Shown here: one piece after another, positions 54,101-64,000 of the stretch | How the letters are laid out: each line of letters begins with the position of its first letter | Numbering within the stretch: position 1 is the stretch's first letter | DNA from: Macrophomina tecta | Lineage: Eukaryota > Ascomycota > Dothideomycetes > Botryosphaeriales > Botryosphaeriaceae | Length of the DNA stretch: 64,000 bases | Direction: 5' to 3' | Assembly (NCBI GenBank): GCA_024180945.1 | Contig: JAKSGN010000006.1 | Span: forward strand, 2,852,001 to 2,916,000 | Notes under the pieces: model-generated | What the model was told of the DNA's origin: nothing | The model's input: the letters and a program-made list of their open reading frames with translations, nothing else | Database searches by the model: none | Made by a program: the position numbers and the translations under genes

Positions 54101-54752
54101 GTTGGATGTTGGTGTGAGGTGGAAAGAGGGGTATAGAGAGGGGTGATACAGAGATCAATGGAGGGGGAGTGAGGGGAGTTCAGCCAGCTTTAAGGAGGCA
54201 AGGGTGCCGTGAAACAATAGAGCCCCACGATGGAGCAGACGCCGCCCTCATTCGCACTGCATCATTGGCTATATTTAGTTAGCGCTGCTCACCGCCCGAG
54301 CAGGGGTGCGGCAGATCGTCCTCCGCCAGCTCAGAAGCTCAGCTTTCCCAGTTCCAAAAAAATTGACGCTCTAGTTTGACATCACCATTTTATTCAAAAA
54401 TTCAAAAAGGCGATGCCTCGGATTGACATTGCATTAATTGTCACTGGCTCTGCAGCTCTTGACGTGAGCTATGCACACCGAAAACCCCCTCAGCACCCCT
54501 ATCCTGACCGCTCGGCCCCAATAAAGCACGGCCTCTGTTGTTGCGCCTCTCGGATCGCGGGGTTCTACACAGCCACTGACGACTGACGATGTGGCCGCTC
54601 TCCTTCCACCAACCACCAATAAGTTCTGTTGAGCGGTCGTGGCGTTGCGTTGGCTATACGACATGCTGACCCTGGCGGAGCAGAGTAGGACGCCCAGCTG
54701 CAGCTTTGGTGGTAGCTCGTAGCAAATATGCGATGCATGCTGAGCGTGGCGT
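54101..54752. other. Intergenic, no gene seen
   Basis: Promoter of UAP1 and 3' region of RRP7. An AT-rich stretch near 54355-54440 separates the two genes. No supported gene. Confidence 0.5.
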
Positions 54753-55760
54753 TCAACTTTCGGGCTGTGGGTCATGTCAGCGTAAGCTTCTCTACAAGGG
54801 TGGCCAAATAAGTAGGAGGTTACCCTGATCTTCCCTCTGCGCGCTCTCATACGCTCGACCCTCTTCCGATCCTCCTGGAATTCTCTCTTCAAGCGTTCCG
54901 CATTCTCCTTCTTTTTCTCCCGGGTCTGGAACCTGTAGAAGTTCTCCGGCGGCTTCTGTCTCTCCTTGAGTTTCTCCGCCGTAGCCTGCGCCTCCTCCAA
55001 TCGTGCTGGGCCCGCGCGCCCACCTCTGGTAACAGTAATGAACCCATCGTCATCTGGAGCGCTGCGTGCTTGTTTGAGGGCCCTGGCGCGAGCTGCTTCC
55101 ATGTTTGAGAACTGGGTGAGATAGCCATTGACCGTTGCCTGGAGGACGTCTCTCGCGGGGAAAGTAAGCTCGTGATGGGTGCGATATCCTGCAATCGCAG
55201 CGTGTTAGTCTAGTCTGCGTGAGACTGAAACCGGGACACTCACTGTCTAAACCCAAAGCGACGTCGGATTTCCAAACAATCTCAGCCCTCTTTTTCGCCG
55301 CGCGAATGACCTCCTTCATTGCCATCTCCGCGCTCGCTTTATCCACAAAGACCAAGACACCACCACTCCCACTACTGAGAAGTTCGGCATCCCAGGTCTG
55401 GGGCAGACCGATTTCCCCGGCGCTGGTGTCCGCCCCTCTTTTCCTCTTCTTGCCCGCTTTGGCACTGCCGGCGGCGCCTCGCTCGCTCTTCTTCGGTCTT
55501 GCGCCTTCGATATCGACGCGCTCTATCCGTGAACCGCCAAGTTTTTGGGCAAAGAGTGCACGTAGTGACGATTCGGTGGCATCGATGGGCAAGTTGCTGG
55601 CGAATAGCGACCGCGGTGTGTTCTCATCGGGGACTTTGGGGGCGTGGGGGCGGACGTAGAGGTAATGTGTGGCTGGTTGCGGGTACGAAGGAACGCCAGG
55701 TATGGTGAGAGGGAGGATTGTGTATTCGCCAGCCTTGAGGGGAGCTCTGGAAGGTGCCAT
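54753..55760 (-). CDS. RRP7: Ribosomal RNA-processing protein 7
   Basis: Nucleolar factor needed for 18S rRNA maturation and 40S assembly, in the UTP-C part of the small-subunit processome. Exon 1 is 55244-55760 and exon 2 is 54824-55188. A 12-nt last exon, 54753-54764 (Pro-Glu-Ser-stop), is inferred, for 297 residues. The N-terminal RRM-type domain has HYLYVRPHA, RSLFASNLPIDATESSLRALFAQ and SGGVLVFVDKASAEMAMKEV, interrupted by a basic insert (GKKRKRG). The C-terminal Rrp7 domain has RYRTHHELTFPARDVLQATV, NGYLTQF, DDDGFITVTRGGR and FYRFQTREKKKENAERLKREFQEDRKRVERMRARRGK. The end of the family usually reads GKFRP, which the small last exon restores (GKIRPES). Start MAPSRAPLK at 55760 is preferred over an ATG 19 codons upstream. 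Divergent from the 280-aa gene. Confidence 0.92.
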
Positions 55761-56384
55761 GGTGGGTGTGTCGCGTGTGCTGAGCGGGTTGGAGCTGGAG
55801 AGAGAGTTTGGCTGCACAGAAATTCTGCGGCAGAATCATCTCACCGCCCGCGGCACGGCCCTGGTTGATGCTCTTGACGACACCACCGCTTCTTCGCCTT
55901 AACCATCTCGTGCGTGTTGTGCTGCAAATCCCGAGCCATTTCACAATGTATTGCGCCGCCATGAGCTCGCCAATAGAGTGTAGAAAGCACTCGGGAAAAT
56001 GCCTCTGCGCCTTCTCCCGGCCAGCAGTGCAGCCAGCAGTACTTTCGTGACGCCGTCCTTGCTAACGATCGAAATGCAGTACGACTGCTGGGGGCAGTGG
56101 GCCTGGCTGTTTCTCTCCGCTGACGCAGTCTGTGCTCTTAACGCCAAAAGACGCGTGAGGCTGCGTGTGCGTAGCGGCGCTGCGAGAAGCCGTCCCGCTG
56201 CTTCAATAGTTTCACCTCCCATTGTCGTCGTGAGTGCTTCTCCCTCCGTCTCCCGCCCAGTCTCTTCCATCGCACAACAACTGTTGCACACAATCCTCCT
56301 CCGATCTTCCTCTAAGCTCCCCCGCTACTGCTGCACCCTTACATCAACAGTTCTATCGGCGTGACATCCTACGACGCCGCCAAA
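55761..56384. promoter_or_regulatory. Shared upstream region of RRP7 and the 280-aa gene
   Basis: Divergent intergenic gap of 624 bp. Near 56225-56340 the plus strand is pyrimidine-rich (the leader of the 280-aa gene). I see no clear named site. Confidence 0.4.
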
Positions 56385-57227
56385 ATGTCCAACGGCTTCG
56401 TCCGCAATCTACCTCGCTGCCGGCGCCAGATCCTCCTCAAGGGCCCCACCGCCACAGTCGAGCTCGATGCAGGCGAAGGAAACACTCGTACTCTCATTTC
56501 GTGCCCGCGTGCTGCGCTGATGGCCTTCTCCACCGTCGCTGCCGATCTCTTGTCCGATCCCCAATACAACAATGTCCTCCTCTTGAAAGGCATGGCAGCT
56601 CCTGCCGCCCTTCGCTATATCGTCGAGTGGATCCCACGCGCCTGTGACTCGGCCGACTTTATGCCCGTGAAGCGCAAGGAAGACTTCAAGCACAACGTTC
56701 GCATCTACCAGGCCGCTCTTTCCCTCGGCGTCACCGAAGCCTTGATCACCATAGGCGGCTGGCTCAACCTATGCATCTCCGACTTCGAAAGGAGGCCCTG
56801 GACCTGGGAGCAGACTTTGGATATGCTCGTCACCCTCCCTAAGGACTGCCCCATGATTGGCCGCTTGATCGAGAAGGTGGCCCTAGCCCGGCGGCGCGGC
56901 GTTCTCAGCCCCGCTTTCCATGCTCAGCTCAATGCCTTCCTCCAGCAATGCCCTGAGCTGGCCGGCTGCTTCCTCATCGAGGACGATCCGCAGCTTCGCC
57001 AGCTGAAGCAGCGCCGCAACAGCGAGAGCAACAGCAGCGTTTTCAGCGATGGCCGCTTCTCCAGCAATGGCTCCGGGAACCACGCCCCCGACACCCGCAA
57101 CAAACGCCACCGTGGCGGTCGCAGGCACAGGCGTACTTCTTCGGAGTGCAAGCGCAGGTCTTTCGACTACAGCAATACTCGCGTCTTGTCGGATGCCGAC
57201 GTCGACTTTCTCATGGGCCGTCGCTGA
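56385..57227 (+). CDS. Hypothetical fungal protein, possible BTB-like fold, 280 aa
   Basis: Intronless frame from ATG 56385 (MSNGFVRNLPRCRRQILL). The frame stays open a little further upstream but without an ATG. Residues 10-75 could adopt a BTB/POZ-like fold: ATVELDAGEGNTRTLISCPRAALM, then FSTVAADLLSDPQYNNVLLLKGM and AALRYIVEWI. A helical BACK-like stretch follows (YQAALSLGVTEALITIGGWL, TWEQTLDMLVTLPKD, IGRLIEKVALARRRGVLS). The C-terminus is basic and Ser-rich (KRHRGGRRHRRTSSECKRRS) and ends with TRVLSDADVDFLMGRR, which looks like a conserved terminal motif. No signal peptide. BTB assignment is weak; if right, it would be a protein-protein adaptor. An AATAAA lies 87 nt after the stop. Confidence 0.8.
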   Translation: MSNGFVRNLPRCRRQILLKGPTATVELDAGEGNTRTLISCPRAALMAFSTVAADLLSDPQYNNVLLLKGMAAPAALRYIVEWIPRACDSADFMPVKRKEDFKHNVRIYQAALSLGVTEALITIGGWLNLCISDFERRPWTWEQTLDMLVTLPKDCPMIGRLIEKVALARRRGVLSPAFHAQLNAFLQQCPELAGCFLIEDDPQLRQLKQRRNSESNSSVFSDGRFSSNGSGNHAPDTRNKRHRGGRRHRRTSSECKRRSFDYSNTRVLSDADVDFLMGRR

Positions 57228-58140
57228 TGATAGTCTGCGCGTTGGCTTTAGACTGCCTATCCCTGGACATGCGAGAATAATACGACACTTGAGTGTTTGC
57301 AACAGATTGCAACAATAAATGGCTGTTCCTTGATTCCTCTGATTCTTCACAGTCACTCTTCAGGTTGAGGAGAGAAAAGAATTTGGTGGCTATGCCCTAA
57401 AGTGTCGAAATAGCTGCGGGCTTTGGTCACAAATCTCATTTGTTTCTTTAGTACTTCAAACTCTCAAATGACAGCGCTACTTCGGTCTATGAGGCTGCAA
57501 GATTTGATCGCTTCCTCGAGTAGATACCTATCTTGTGCAAATAGATCTCAACCGCTGGGGTCACCCAATTCAAGGACCTAAGCAGGTTAATCCACTTAGA
57601 TGCAACAGCATTCATGACCTCCAAGAGATACCGTCTCTGATGTTCAGATTACTGGACTATGAATTCTCGTACCCGCATGACCTGCGAACCTGCTTTTGGA
57701 GTAATTACCTCTCGCTTTCTGGAAGACGTTCTTAGACATCTAATCAGTTCTGTGCAAACAATTTCGCCCACTGTTTCCAAATCATGACTCAAAGCGTGCG
57801 AAATATCTCGGCCTCTCAACACAGTACGCGAGACATGCGGACAAAGCGGTTTGCTATATTAAGTTCTGCTCTGATAAAAAGTTGTGTCGTAAACGTTCAT
57901 CCACCGTTAAAAACGGGGAAATAAATAAGGACATTACTCAGGCCGTTAGATAGCCACGCCCCCATGTATTATGCCGAAGGGCAGCCAAACGAAACAAAAA
58001 AAAAAGTTGAAATAGAAAATGGCAACTAGGTTCCAAAATTCTCGGGGTAAGGAACGTCTCGAATCGAACATCGCCATCTTCTTCCTTTTCCTCCTCCTCC
58101 TCCTCCTCCGCCGTCCTCATCTTTTTCTTTTCCCTTCCTC
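57228..58140. other. Convergent intergenic region
   Basis: Between the 3' ends of the 280-aa gene and the secreted protein gene. It is relatively AT-rich and without supported genes. Confidence 0.5.
57314..57319 (+). terminator. AATAAA polyadenylation-type signal
   Basis: Exact AATAAA 87 nt after the stop of the 280-aa gene. Confidence 0.5.
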
Positions 58141-59952
58141 TCAACGCTCTCCCGCAGAAGCAGACGACGACGACGACGACGACGTCATCGTCGTCGCCGC
58201 CGCGCTCGGCGTCACTACCACCGTCGTCGTCACCGTCACCGTCGACAGCCACACGTGCGTCACTCCCGCCGCGTCGGTGCTCGTGCTCGTCACCGCCGTC
58301 GTCCGCACCACCGCGCCGCCTTCTTCCGTGCTCAGCAGCGACGACGACGACTCCGTCCGGTTCTCGCGCACGGCGGACAAGGGCCCGAGCGGGATGGGCA
58401 TGCGCGTCGGCAGGGAGTAGGACTCGAGCGAGGTCGTGTTGATGTAGGCGGGGAGCGCGGCGGGCGGCGGGACGAGGTCGGTCGTGGGGGCCGCGGTGGT
58501 GTTGGCGTTGGTGTTGGTGGTGTTGGGCGGGAGAGGGGTGTCGGTGTCGTTGTGGGGGGCGGCGGGTGTTGGTGTGCTGGTGTTGAGGGGGATGAGTGGA
58601 CCGCCGGGGTTTTGGGGGAAGGGTGTTGGGCTGGTCAGGTTGGCGAGCAGGGTGGCGAGGAGGGTGGCGTTGTAGGTGGAGATGGAGAGGGCCGAGGTGA
58701 TGTTTGAGATTAACGCGGGGACGAGGGGGGCGGCGGCGGTGGTATCAAGAGAGGTTGTTGTGGTGGTGTTTGCGAAAAGAGGAAGAGCAGTGGGGGTGGT
58801 GAGGTTGGCGGACAGGGTCGTGTTGGCAGGGAAAGATGATGGAATGGGAGTGGCTTCGCCGGGAAGTCGGAAGTTGGAGGTGCCGTTGAGGCTGGAGGCT
58901 GGAGCAGTGGTGTTGGCCCAGTGGTCCGGAGTAGATGTGGCATTTTCATAGAGAGGGGCACTAGTGTTGGCGGCCAAGGTACTGGAGAGCGTGATGTTCG
59001 CTTGGACGGGCAGCGCCAAGGTTGCGTTCAAGTAAGGAGTAGAAGTAGTGATGTTAGATAGCGGCGCACTTATTGTGAGGTTGGTGATGGAGGTCGCAGT
59101 GAGATTGCTAATGGGGGTTGCAGTGAGAGTTGCGATCGGGGAAGATGTCGCATTCGGGGAGATGGCAAGCTCAACGGCTGAGTTAAGAGACGGAGTTGAA
59201 GAGGCGTTGGCGAAGAATGATGTTATGGAAGAAGCATTGGCCAAAATGGACAGAGTGGAGGAGACGTTTGCAAGAATGGGCGGAGTTGAGGAAGCGTCTG
59301 CAAGAATAGACGGAGCTGACGTGACATTTGCAGCGTGTGCCGGCGTAGTCACGTTTGCTGAAGGAACGACCGGCGCGAATGAAGAACCAGGGGCGGTGGG
59401 TGCAAGCAGAGAGGTAGCGTTTCCGTAACCCGGTAGTGATGGTGCAGCAGAAGGAGCAGTCGTCAGCGGGGGAATGAGGCTATCCAAAATAGGAAGGATT
59501 GTGAAGACAGGGTTAGGTTCTGTAATCGGCGTTGGCACAATGGTACTCGGCAGAGCAATTGTTGCATTGGCTGTGGAATTAACGGCGAGGAGACTCGAGG
59601 GTATAGGCAGTCGAGGGGTCGGATCTGTTCCGGCGGCGGAGGTGATCGAGCCAACGAGGCTGCTGAACAAGCTTTCCAAGGCTTCGAACTTGTCGCCAAC
59701 TTCATGGAAGAAGTTCAGAGCATCGTTCGGAAGATCACGAATGGACTCGTCGAGACGGTCGATATTCTCAATGAGCCTATCAGCAGCGGAACGGCTGGTT
59801 GTTGCTGGAGCAACATCGCTAGTGGTGGTTTGCCTAGGCTGGATCCGGATATCGTTGGCATTCCAATTGAGGAAATAAGCATCTGCAAGAGGAGCATTGG
59901 GCAGTAAAAGAGCGGCAAGGCCAAAATAGCCAAAGGTCGACGTGGGCGACAT
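58141..59952 (-). CDS. Secreted Ser/Thr-rich, N-glycosylation-rich protein, 603 aa
   Basis: Single exon. MSPTSTFGYFGLAALLLPNAPLADAY is a good secretion signal with likely cleavage near residue 24. Residues 50-110 look helical (ADRLIENIDRLDESIRDLPND, FFHEVGDKFEALESLFSSLVG). From about residue 125 nearly everything is Thr/Ser/Pro/Ala/Asn with dozens of Asn-x-Ser/Thr sites in loose repeats such as LANASS, LFANTT, NLTSPTP and NVSS. The last 70 residues contain VWLSTVTVTTTVVV and a Ser8-like run ending SASAGER. No hydrophobic tail after a small-residue site is visible, so a GPI anchor is unlikely as read. Expected to be a heavily glycosylated, mucin-like protein of the cell wall or outside the cell, perhaps in adhesion or surface masking. 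No known domain. Repeat copy number may vary between strains. Confidence 0.85.
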   Translation of the reverse strand: MSPTSTFGYFGLAALLLPNAPLADAYFLNWNANDIRIQPRQTTTSDVAPATTSRSAADRLIENIDRLDESIRDLPNDALNFFHEVGDKFEALESLFSSLVGSITSAAGTDPTPRLPIPSSLLAVNSTANATIALPSTIVPTPITEPNPVFTILPILDSLIPPLTTAPSAAPSLPGYGNATSLLAPTAPGSSFAPVVPSANVTTPAHAANVTSAPSILADASSTPPILANVSSTLSILANASSITSFFANASSTPSLNSAVELAISPNATSSPIATLTATPISNLTATSITNLTISAPLSNITTSTPYLNATLALPVQANITLSSTLAANTSAPLYENATSTPDHWANTTAPASSLNGTSNFRLPGEATPIPSSFPANTTLSANLTTPTALPLFANTTTTTSLDTTAAAPLVPALISNITSALSISTYNATLLATLLANLTSPTPFPQNPGGPLIPLNTSTPTPAAPHNDTDTPLPPNTTNTNANTTAAPTTDLVPPPAALPAYINTTSLESYSLPTRMPIPLGPLSAVRENRTESSSSLLSTEEGGAVVRTTAVTSTSTDAAGVTHVWLSTVTVTTTVVVTPSAAATTMTSSSSSSSASAGER

Positions 59953-61305
59953 GTTGCGGAACGAGTGACTGGCAAGAAAAGGCTGGGAAAGGCAGTAAAG
60001 CAGTGGGTATATATCCCCAGCTAAAGAGCCGAGAAGATGAGGCGATTTGCATACGAGGAATCATTTGCATGTGAAGCGTTGGGAATGCAGCAGAAGGACA
60101 CCGCCCTTGGGTGCTCTCGTGGCCCGCATTCTTGGGAACCACTCCTCGCATAGCTTGCAGGCCGGACCAATCATGGGCTAGGCGGGCCAAGCAGTTGAGG
60201 CTGAATAATTGTGCGAGAGCCAGATGCACGTCAGGTCTACTCCTGTGCTCGCGTAGCTACTCGAACAGGAAAGCAGCGGTACCTGATCAGGAGGGATGCA
60301 TCGGAATCCAGCAAGGAGAAGGCCGAACAATGGAAGCGAAAGCATGCGAGATAAACAAAGACGGAAGGGCGGGAAGGGCTTCGCGGCCACGCGGGAGGCG
60401 GTTGTGGCAGCCGTTGGCGGGTCTCGCCCGGGCGAAGAGGCAGACAGTGCACGCTATCTGTTTCATTACGGACTTGAGGACGACGGGCGGCGGCGGAGGC
60501 CTCGACTCGCCGTCGCGCGCCGGCTCGAGGGCGTAGCCAAGAGGATCGCCAGGCACGACTCTTACCCGCCGGCTTCCCACTCCTCCAGGGACACCCCGAG
60601 TCCCGGCGACGGCTGTGGCGAAAGTCTAATTATGCATGATTGTTAAGCGTACCCTTGCCCGGTCGCGACGGCTTGCCAGCTGCGACGCAGAATCACGCCG
60701 CATAGAGCACTGTTGAAACATGAGGCCGCGCTGTGAGATGAAAAGTGGAAGTGGGCCGTCCAAGCCGGCACGACGAGAAACAAGCGGCCGAAGTCGCGGC
60801 TTGGTGCTCTTGGCCGCGCAGAACTCACCGATGCCTGATTCCCCTCCGTGCGGCCCCTGCAGCATCAACTGCCGGCCCCGCTGATCGGAAAGGGTGGGTG
60901 AGGAGAAGCCTGCGGTCACGAGGAATCAGCGACCGGGGCTGGGTCGCGCAGTCGGCGAGAGCTTGCGCGAGATTGTGGGGGAAGTCTGGGGGAGAAGAGT
61001 GGGCGGGCGACAGGGGCGTATAGCACTGCTGCCCGCCAACGTCATCAATCATTTCGCGGCGGCCAAGTGTGCATTGCACCCCGCAGCTAGCACTGTCAAA
61101 GCTCACAGCCCGGCGCTGGTTCCCGCCAGCGTCCAGGGCAGTGAGACGCCTGACTAGCTGCAGGTGATGGAGAAGCGCTATAAGAAGCCGCGTCCCGGGC
61201 GCAGGGCTGCAGAAACCCCCCCCACCTCCCCCCCCCCCCGCGTCCGCCGTCTCCCGCTTCTCTGGCTGCCGTAGCTCTCCATTGGCGCTGTGTATAGCCA
61301 TCGTC
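59953..61305. other. Shared upstream region of two divergent genes, no gene seen
   Basis: 1.35 kb between the secreted protein start and the gluconolactonase-like start. GC-rich frames at 60111-61023 overlap on both strands and look non-coding. A C-rich tract (61217-61240) sits 65-90 bp before the downstream ATG. Confidence 0.5.
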
Positions 61306-62443
61306 ATGGCCGGTTTCGTCGACGTCGATCTGCTCGCTCTGGCGGCCAATCCCAACTACTTTTCCACCCTGCCTGCCACAAGCGGCATTGAGCCTGCCAT
61401 TGCCCTGCTCAACTTCAATTCGTCCTTCCAGACCGACGTCCTGGGCGAGAATGCCACGGCGCGGAAGATTGCCGATCTTCCCTGGCAAGCTTTCCACGAG
61501 GCCGGCATTTTCTACGAGCCCGACAACTCGCTATACGTCACCTCCAACTATGTCTCTCTCGAGGACAACATCAACATCACGGTGGTCAGCCTCGACGACT
61601 ACAGCATTACTTCCACCCAGTTCCCCGACCTGTGGGAGGCCAATGGCGGCTCTTCATACTACCCTCCCGGATCTGACACCACCAAAAGACCTCCCCAGCA
61701 CGTCTACTGCGACGAGGGTGATTCGAGCACCCCTCTGCTCTGATTGCTGTTGATCCCGGCACAAACACATCCACGACGCTCATCAGCTCCTTCCTCGGCC
61801 GCAACTTTTCCTCGCTCAACGATGTGCGCCAGCATGCCGAGACGGGCGACCTGTGGTTCACCGATGCTGGTGAGTAATTCCTGGCAGCCGGTGCAATCGA
61901 GACAAGACTGATCGAGTTCTGGCAGATTACGGCTATTTCCAATACTTCCGCCCGGCTCCCGTCATCCCCAAGCAGGTCTACCGTTTCGAGCCCGCCACCG
62001 GCGTCGTCCAGGTGGTCGCCGACGGCTTCGTCCAGAGCAACGGCCTCGAGTTCTCCCCCGACCACAAGACACTCTACGTCAGCGACACCGGCTCCCAGCA
62101 GTTTACCCGCAACGGCACCGGCCCTGGTACCATCTACGCCTTTGACATCATCGACGGCAAGCGCTTGGCCAACAGGCGTACTTTCGCCTTCTGCGACAAC
62201 GGGCTACCCGATGGCATCCACACCGACACTGACGGCAACGTCTGGGTTGGCTGCGGTGATGGTGTGCATGTTTTCAACCCTGACGGCATCCTGCTCGGCA
62301 AGATCTACGTCGGCGAGGACAGCAACAACTTTGCTTTCATCCCCGGTGGTGTGCTGGTCTTCAGCAACTACAGGCTGTGGCTTGTCGAGAACATCAAGGC
62401 ACAGGGTAGAGAAGTCTGCAAGGACTTTGGCGTTGGCTGTTGA
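61306..62443 (+). CDS. SMP-30/gluconolactonase-like beta-propeller, one-base frameshift
   Basis: The family hydrolyses sugar lactones or related esters with a divalent metal in a six-bladed propeller. Start MAGFVDVDLLALAANPNYF. Exon 1 is 61306-61869, exon 2 is 61926-62443. Blade motifs include AFHEAGIFYEPDNSLYVTSNY, SLNDVRQHAETGDLWFTDADYGYFQ, KQVYRFEPATGVVQVVADGF, NGLEFSPDHKTLYVSDTGS, DGIHTDTDGNVWVGCGDGVHVF and FAFIPGGVLVFSNYRLW. The metal and catalytic positions (Glu in HEAG, Asn in SLNDV and NGLEF, Asp in NGLPDG) are present. Near 61720 the frame breaks: YCDEGD is followed by a stop in frame, while HPSALIAVDPGT continues one frame over. One extra T after GAT would give the family's GDFEHPS and a 360-aa product; the exon lengths then become divisible by three. 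So either a recent null allele or a consensus error. Convergent with a transporter. Confidence 0.8.
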
Positions 62444-62672
62444 TTGGCTATTAAAACTGACTGATGGGGTATTGGGGCAGAATAGGATCACTGTACAGAG
62501 CACTGGGTAAATAATAAGCGGTGACAAAAATGTATTTGGTACAGTCGCTGATGGTTCATTGCCACGTCAGGCAAGAAACAAAGATTTGGTTCAGACCCCG
62601 TGCTAGTGCAGGTGAAAACCCGGAACAATTTTTTTTTTTTCGGCATACTCGTCTAATTAGCTACGGCCCATT

Positions 62673-64000
62673 TCATGAGACCTCAGTCACAGCTTGTCGA
62701 GCATCCGACTTTTGCTGCGCCTCTGTCCCACCCAGCGAAGGCTCCGCAGAGCCCTCCTCGACTGGTCTGGCTTGCGCCTGCTTTTTGTAATACCACCTTT
62801 CGACACCACCCAGCACCACCGAGCACCAAAGTGTAAGCGCCACAACAAATACCAGAGCTGCAATGTATCCGTGGGTCTTGCGGTATGTTGGCGCGTCATT
62901 GGCTGGAAACATATACTGCGAGAATGGGGTCGAGAATGCGCTGTCGAGGGTAAGTAGAATGCCCACGTACGGATGCAACCGCGACTTACCTTCCCACCGA
63001 CATCATCATGGCCATGGTGAAAGCACGTAGCTGGTTATCGCCGCCGCATAAGCTGTTCACCCACCCCGAAAGGAGCGGGGAGAAACAGCCGTAGCATCCC
63101 TGCAGGAAGAAGGCTGCCATCTTCAATCCGGTGCTTGATGGCCAGATCACGTAGATGGCGTAGCAGAACGTCATCAGGATGCCGACGAAGAGCATGACCG
63201 GTGCTCGGCTGCCGATGATGTCGGAGGCGATGCCGCTTCCAGTCATAAAGAAGAAGTTCTGAAGTCCTTCATAAGCCAGGGTATACCGCTAAGACCGAAA
63301 GGTACGAGAAGCTTACCACTGCACCAACAACTGTTGGGATATTGTTGATCTCGGGCACGCTGTACCTGTTCGTCCCGTCCGCCTTTTTCTCCGACTTCAG
63401 CCACAACGCCATCCACGTCTGGACGCTGGAGCCGCAGGTAAGAGACCACAGGCTGTCCAGCACAGTTAGCAACGCTCGCCCGCCGCTGCGGGCATAAACA
63501 CGCCCGGACGCCCAAACTCACCTCCACGCAACACAAAAGACATAGAGCTGCCAGCTACCAAAAATCCTTCTCGCAGCAGTCCAGTCCAACTTTCCTCCCT
63601 CCGCCCTCCCCTCCTCCTCCATCCTCTCCCGCGCCCTCTGCATCTCCCACTCGCTCAACCACCACGCCTTGCTCGTCCTCGGCGTATCCGGGAAGCACGT
63701 GATCCCATACACCACGACCGGCACGGCCAGCACGAAATCAAACACGAACAGCCACCGCCACGCGCTCAGCCCCGCCCGCCCGTCCATGCCCGTGTACAAG
63801 CCGGCCTGCAGGTACCCGCTGAACATCTGGCCCAGCACGCCCGAGATGACGAAGAAGGCGGAGCGCCTCCCCAGCTCGGAGCGCCGGTACCACGAGCCGA
63901 TGACGTAGTGCAGGCCCGGCAGCGCGGCGGACTCGAAGAGGCCGATGAAGAAGCGCAGCGCGTAGATCTGGGCCGCGGCTTGCGCCCGGAAGAGCGCGAG
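62673..64000 (-). CDS. MFS organic-anion transporter, Dal5/allantoate permease type (3' part)
   Basis: C-terminal 383 residues of a 12-helix transporter of the anion:cation symporter family (allantoate, pantothenate and vitamin uptake in fungi). Visible exons are 63522-64000, 63317-63452, 62990-63258 and 62673-62940, all with GT-AG introns and matching phases. The gene runs off the right edge. Helix and loop marks include ALRFFIGLFESAALPGLHYVIGSWYRRSELGRR (helices 4-5), then WRWLFVFDFVLAVPVVVYGITCFPDTP, which is a family hallmark with its PDTP. The cytoplasmic loop is SEWEMQRARERMEEEGR. VAWSLWSLTCGSSVQTWMALWLK and INNIPTVVGAV follow, and the last helices include FFMTGSGIASDIIGSR and TYRKTHGYIAAL. 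Tail YYKKQAQARPVEEG is cytoplasmic. Its end is 229 bp from that of the gluconolactonase-like gene, which suggests linked uptake and breakdown of a sugar acid or related anion. Confidence 0.9.

Noticed and set aside
52964..54136. 390-codon plus-strand frame
   Set aside because: Antisense of UAP1; the minus frame carries all the family motifs.
54434..54752. RRP7 frame reading on past 54823
   Set aside because: The added 95 residues do not resemble the family and the Rrp7 end is restored by a small last exon instead.

Overview
This window is nuclear DNA from a filamentous ascomycete, most likely a dothideomycete-type Pezizomycotina. The grounds are short (about 47-70 nt) GT-AG introns with CTAAC/CTGAC branch sites, fungus-only families (HET domain, Zn2Cys6 regulator, LaeA-like methyltransferase), single-gene units without operons, and GC-rich coding sequence. 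I place 21 protein-coding loci, two of them disrupted and two cut by the window edges. Exon models were built by hand from splice signals and reading phase. Nearly all sum to a whole number of codons.

Left part (1-22,016). A DHA2-type drug:H+ antiporter runs off the left edge. Beside it lies a decayed SABATH-like carboxyl methyltransferase. Three minus-strand genes of unknown function follow (547, 323 and 214 aa). Then come a plus-strand HET-domain gene (9243-11444), a 309-aa conserved protein and a 931-aa disordered nuclear protein. Next is a divergent pair: L-rhamnonate dehydratase (minus) and an 874-aa Zn2Cys6 regulator (plus), sharing a 260-bp intergenic region with CreA-like sites. This arrangement suggests sugar-acid catabolism and its control.

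Middle (22,017-47,595) is gene-poor. About 11.8 kb (22,017-33,833) holds no gene I can support, but it is rich in microsatellites and homopolymer tracts. It is followed by an eight-exon LaeA-like methyltransferase, a mitochondrial short/branched-chain acyl-CoA dehydrogenase, a 4-kb empty stretch, a 730-aa fungal protein of unknown function and a further 3-kb empty stretch.

Right part (47,596-64,000) is denser and mostly housekeeping: a metallo-beta-lactamase-fold protein, a seven-knuckle CCHC protein (Gis2/Byr3/CNBP family) with a 12-nt microexon, UDP-N-acetylglucosamine pyrophosphorylase, the rRNA-processing factor Rrp7, a 280-aa unknown protein, a large N-glycosylation-rich secreted protein, an SMP-30/gluconolactonase-like gene with a one-base frameshift, and a convergent Dal5-type organic-anion transporter cut by the right edge. 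I saw no tRNA, rRNA, transposon or CRISPR array. The most unusual items are the indel-riddled SABATH-like gene, the very small exons, the gene desert with promoter-like sequence but no ORF, and paired inverted tetranucleotide repeats.
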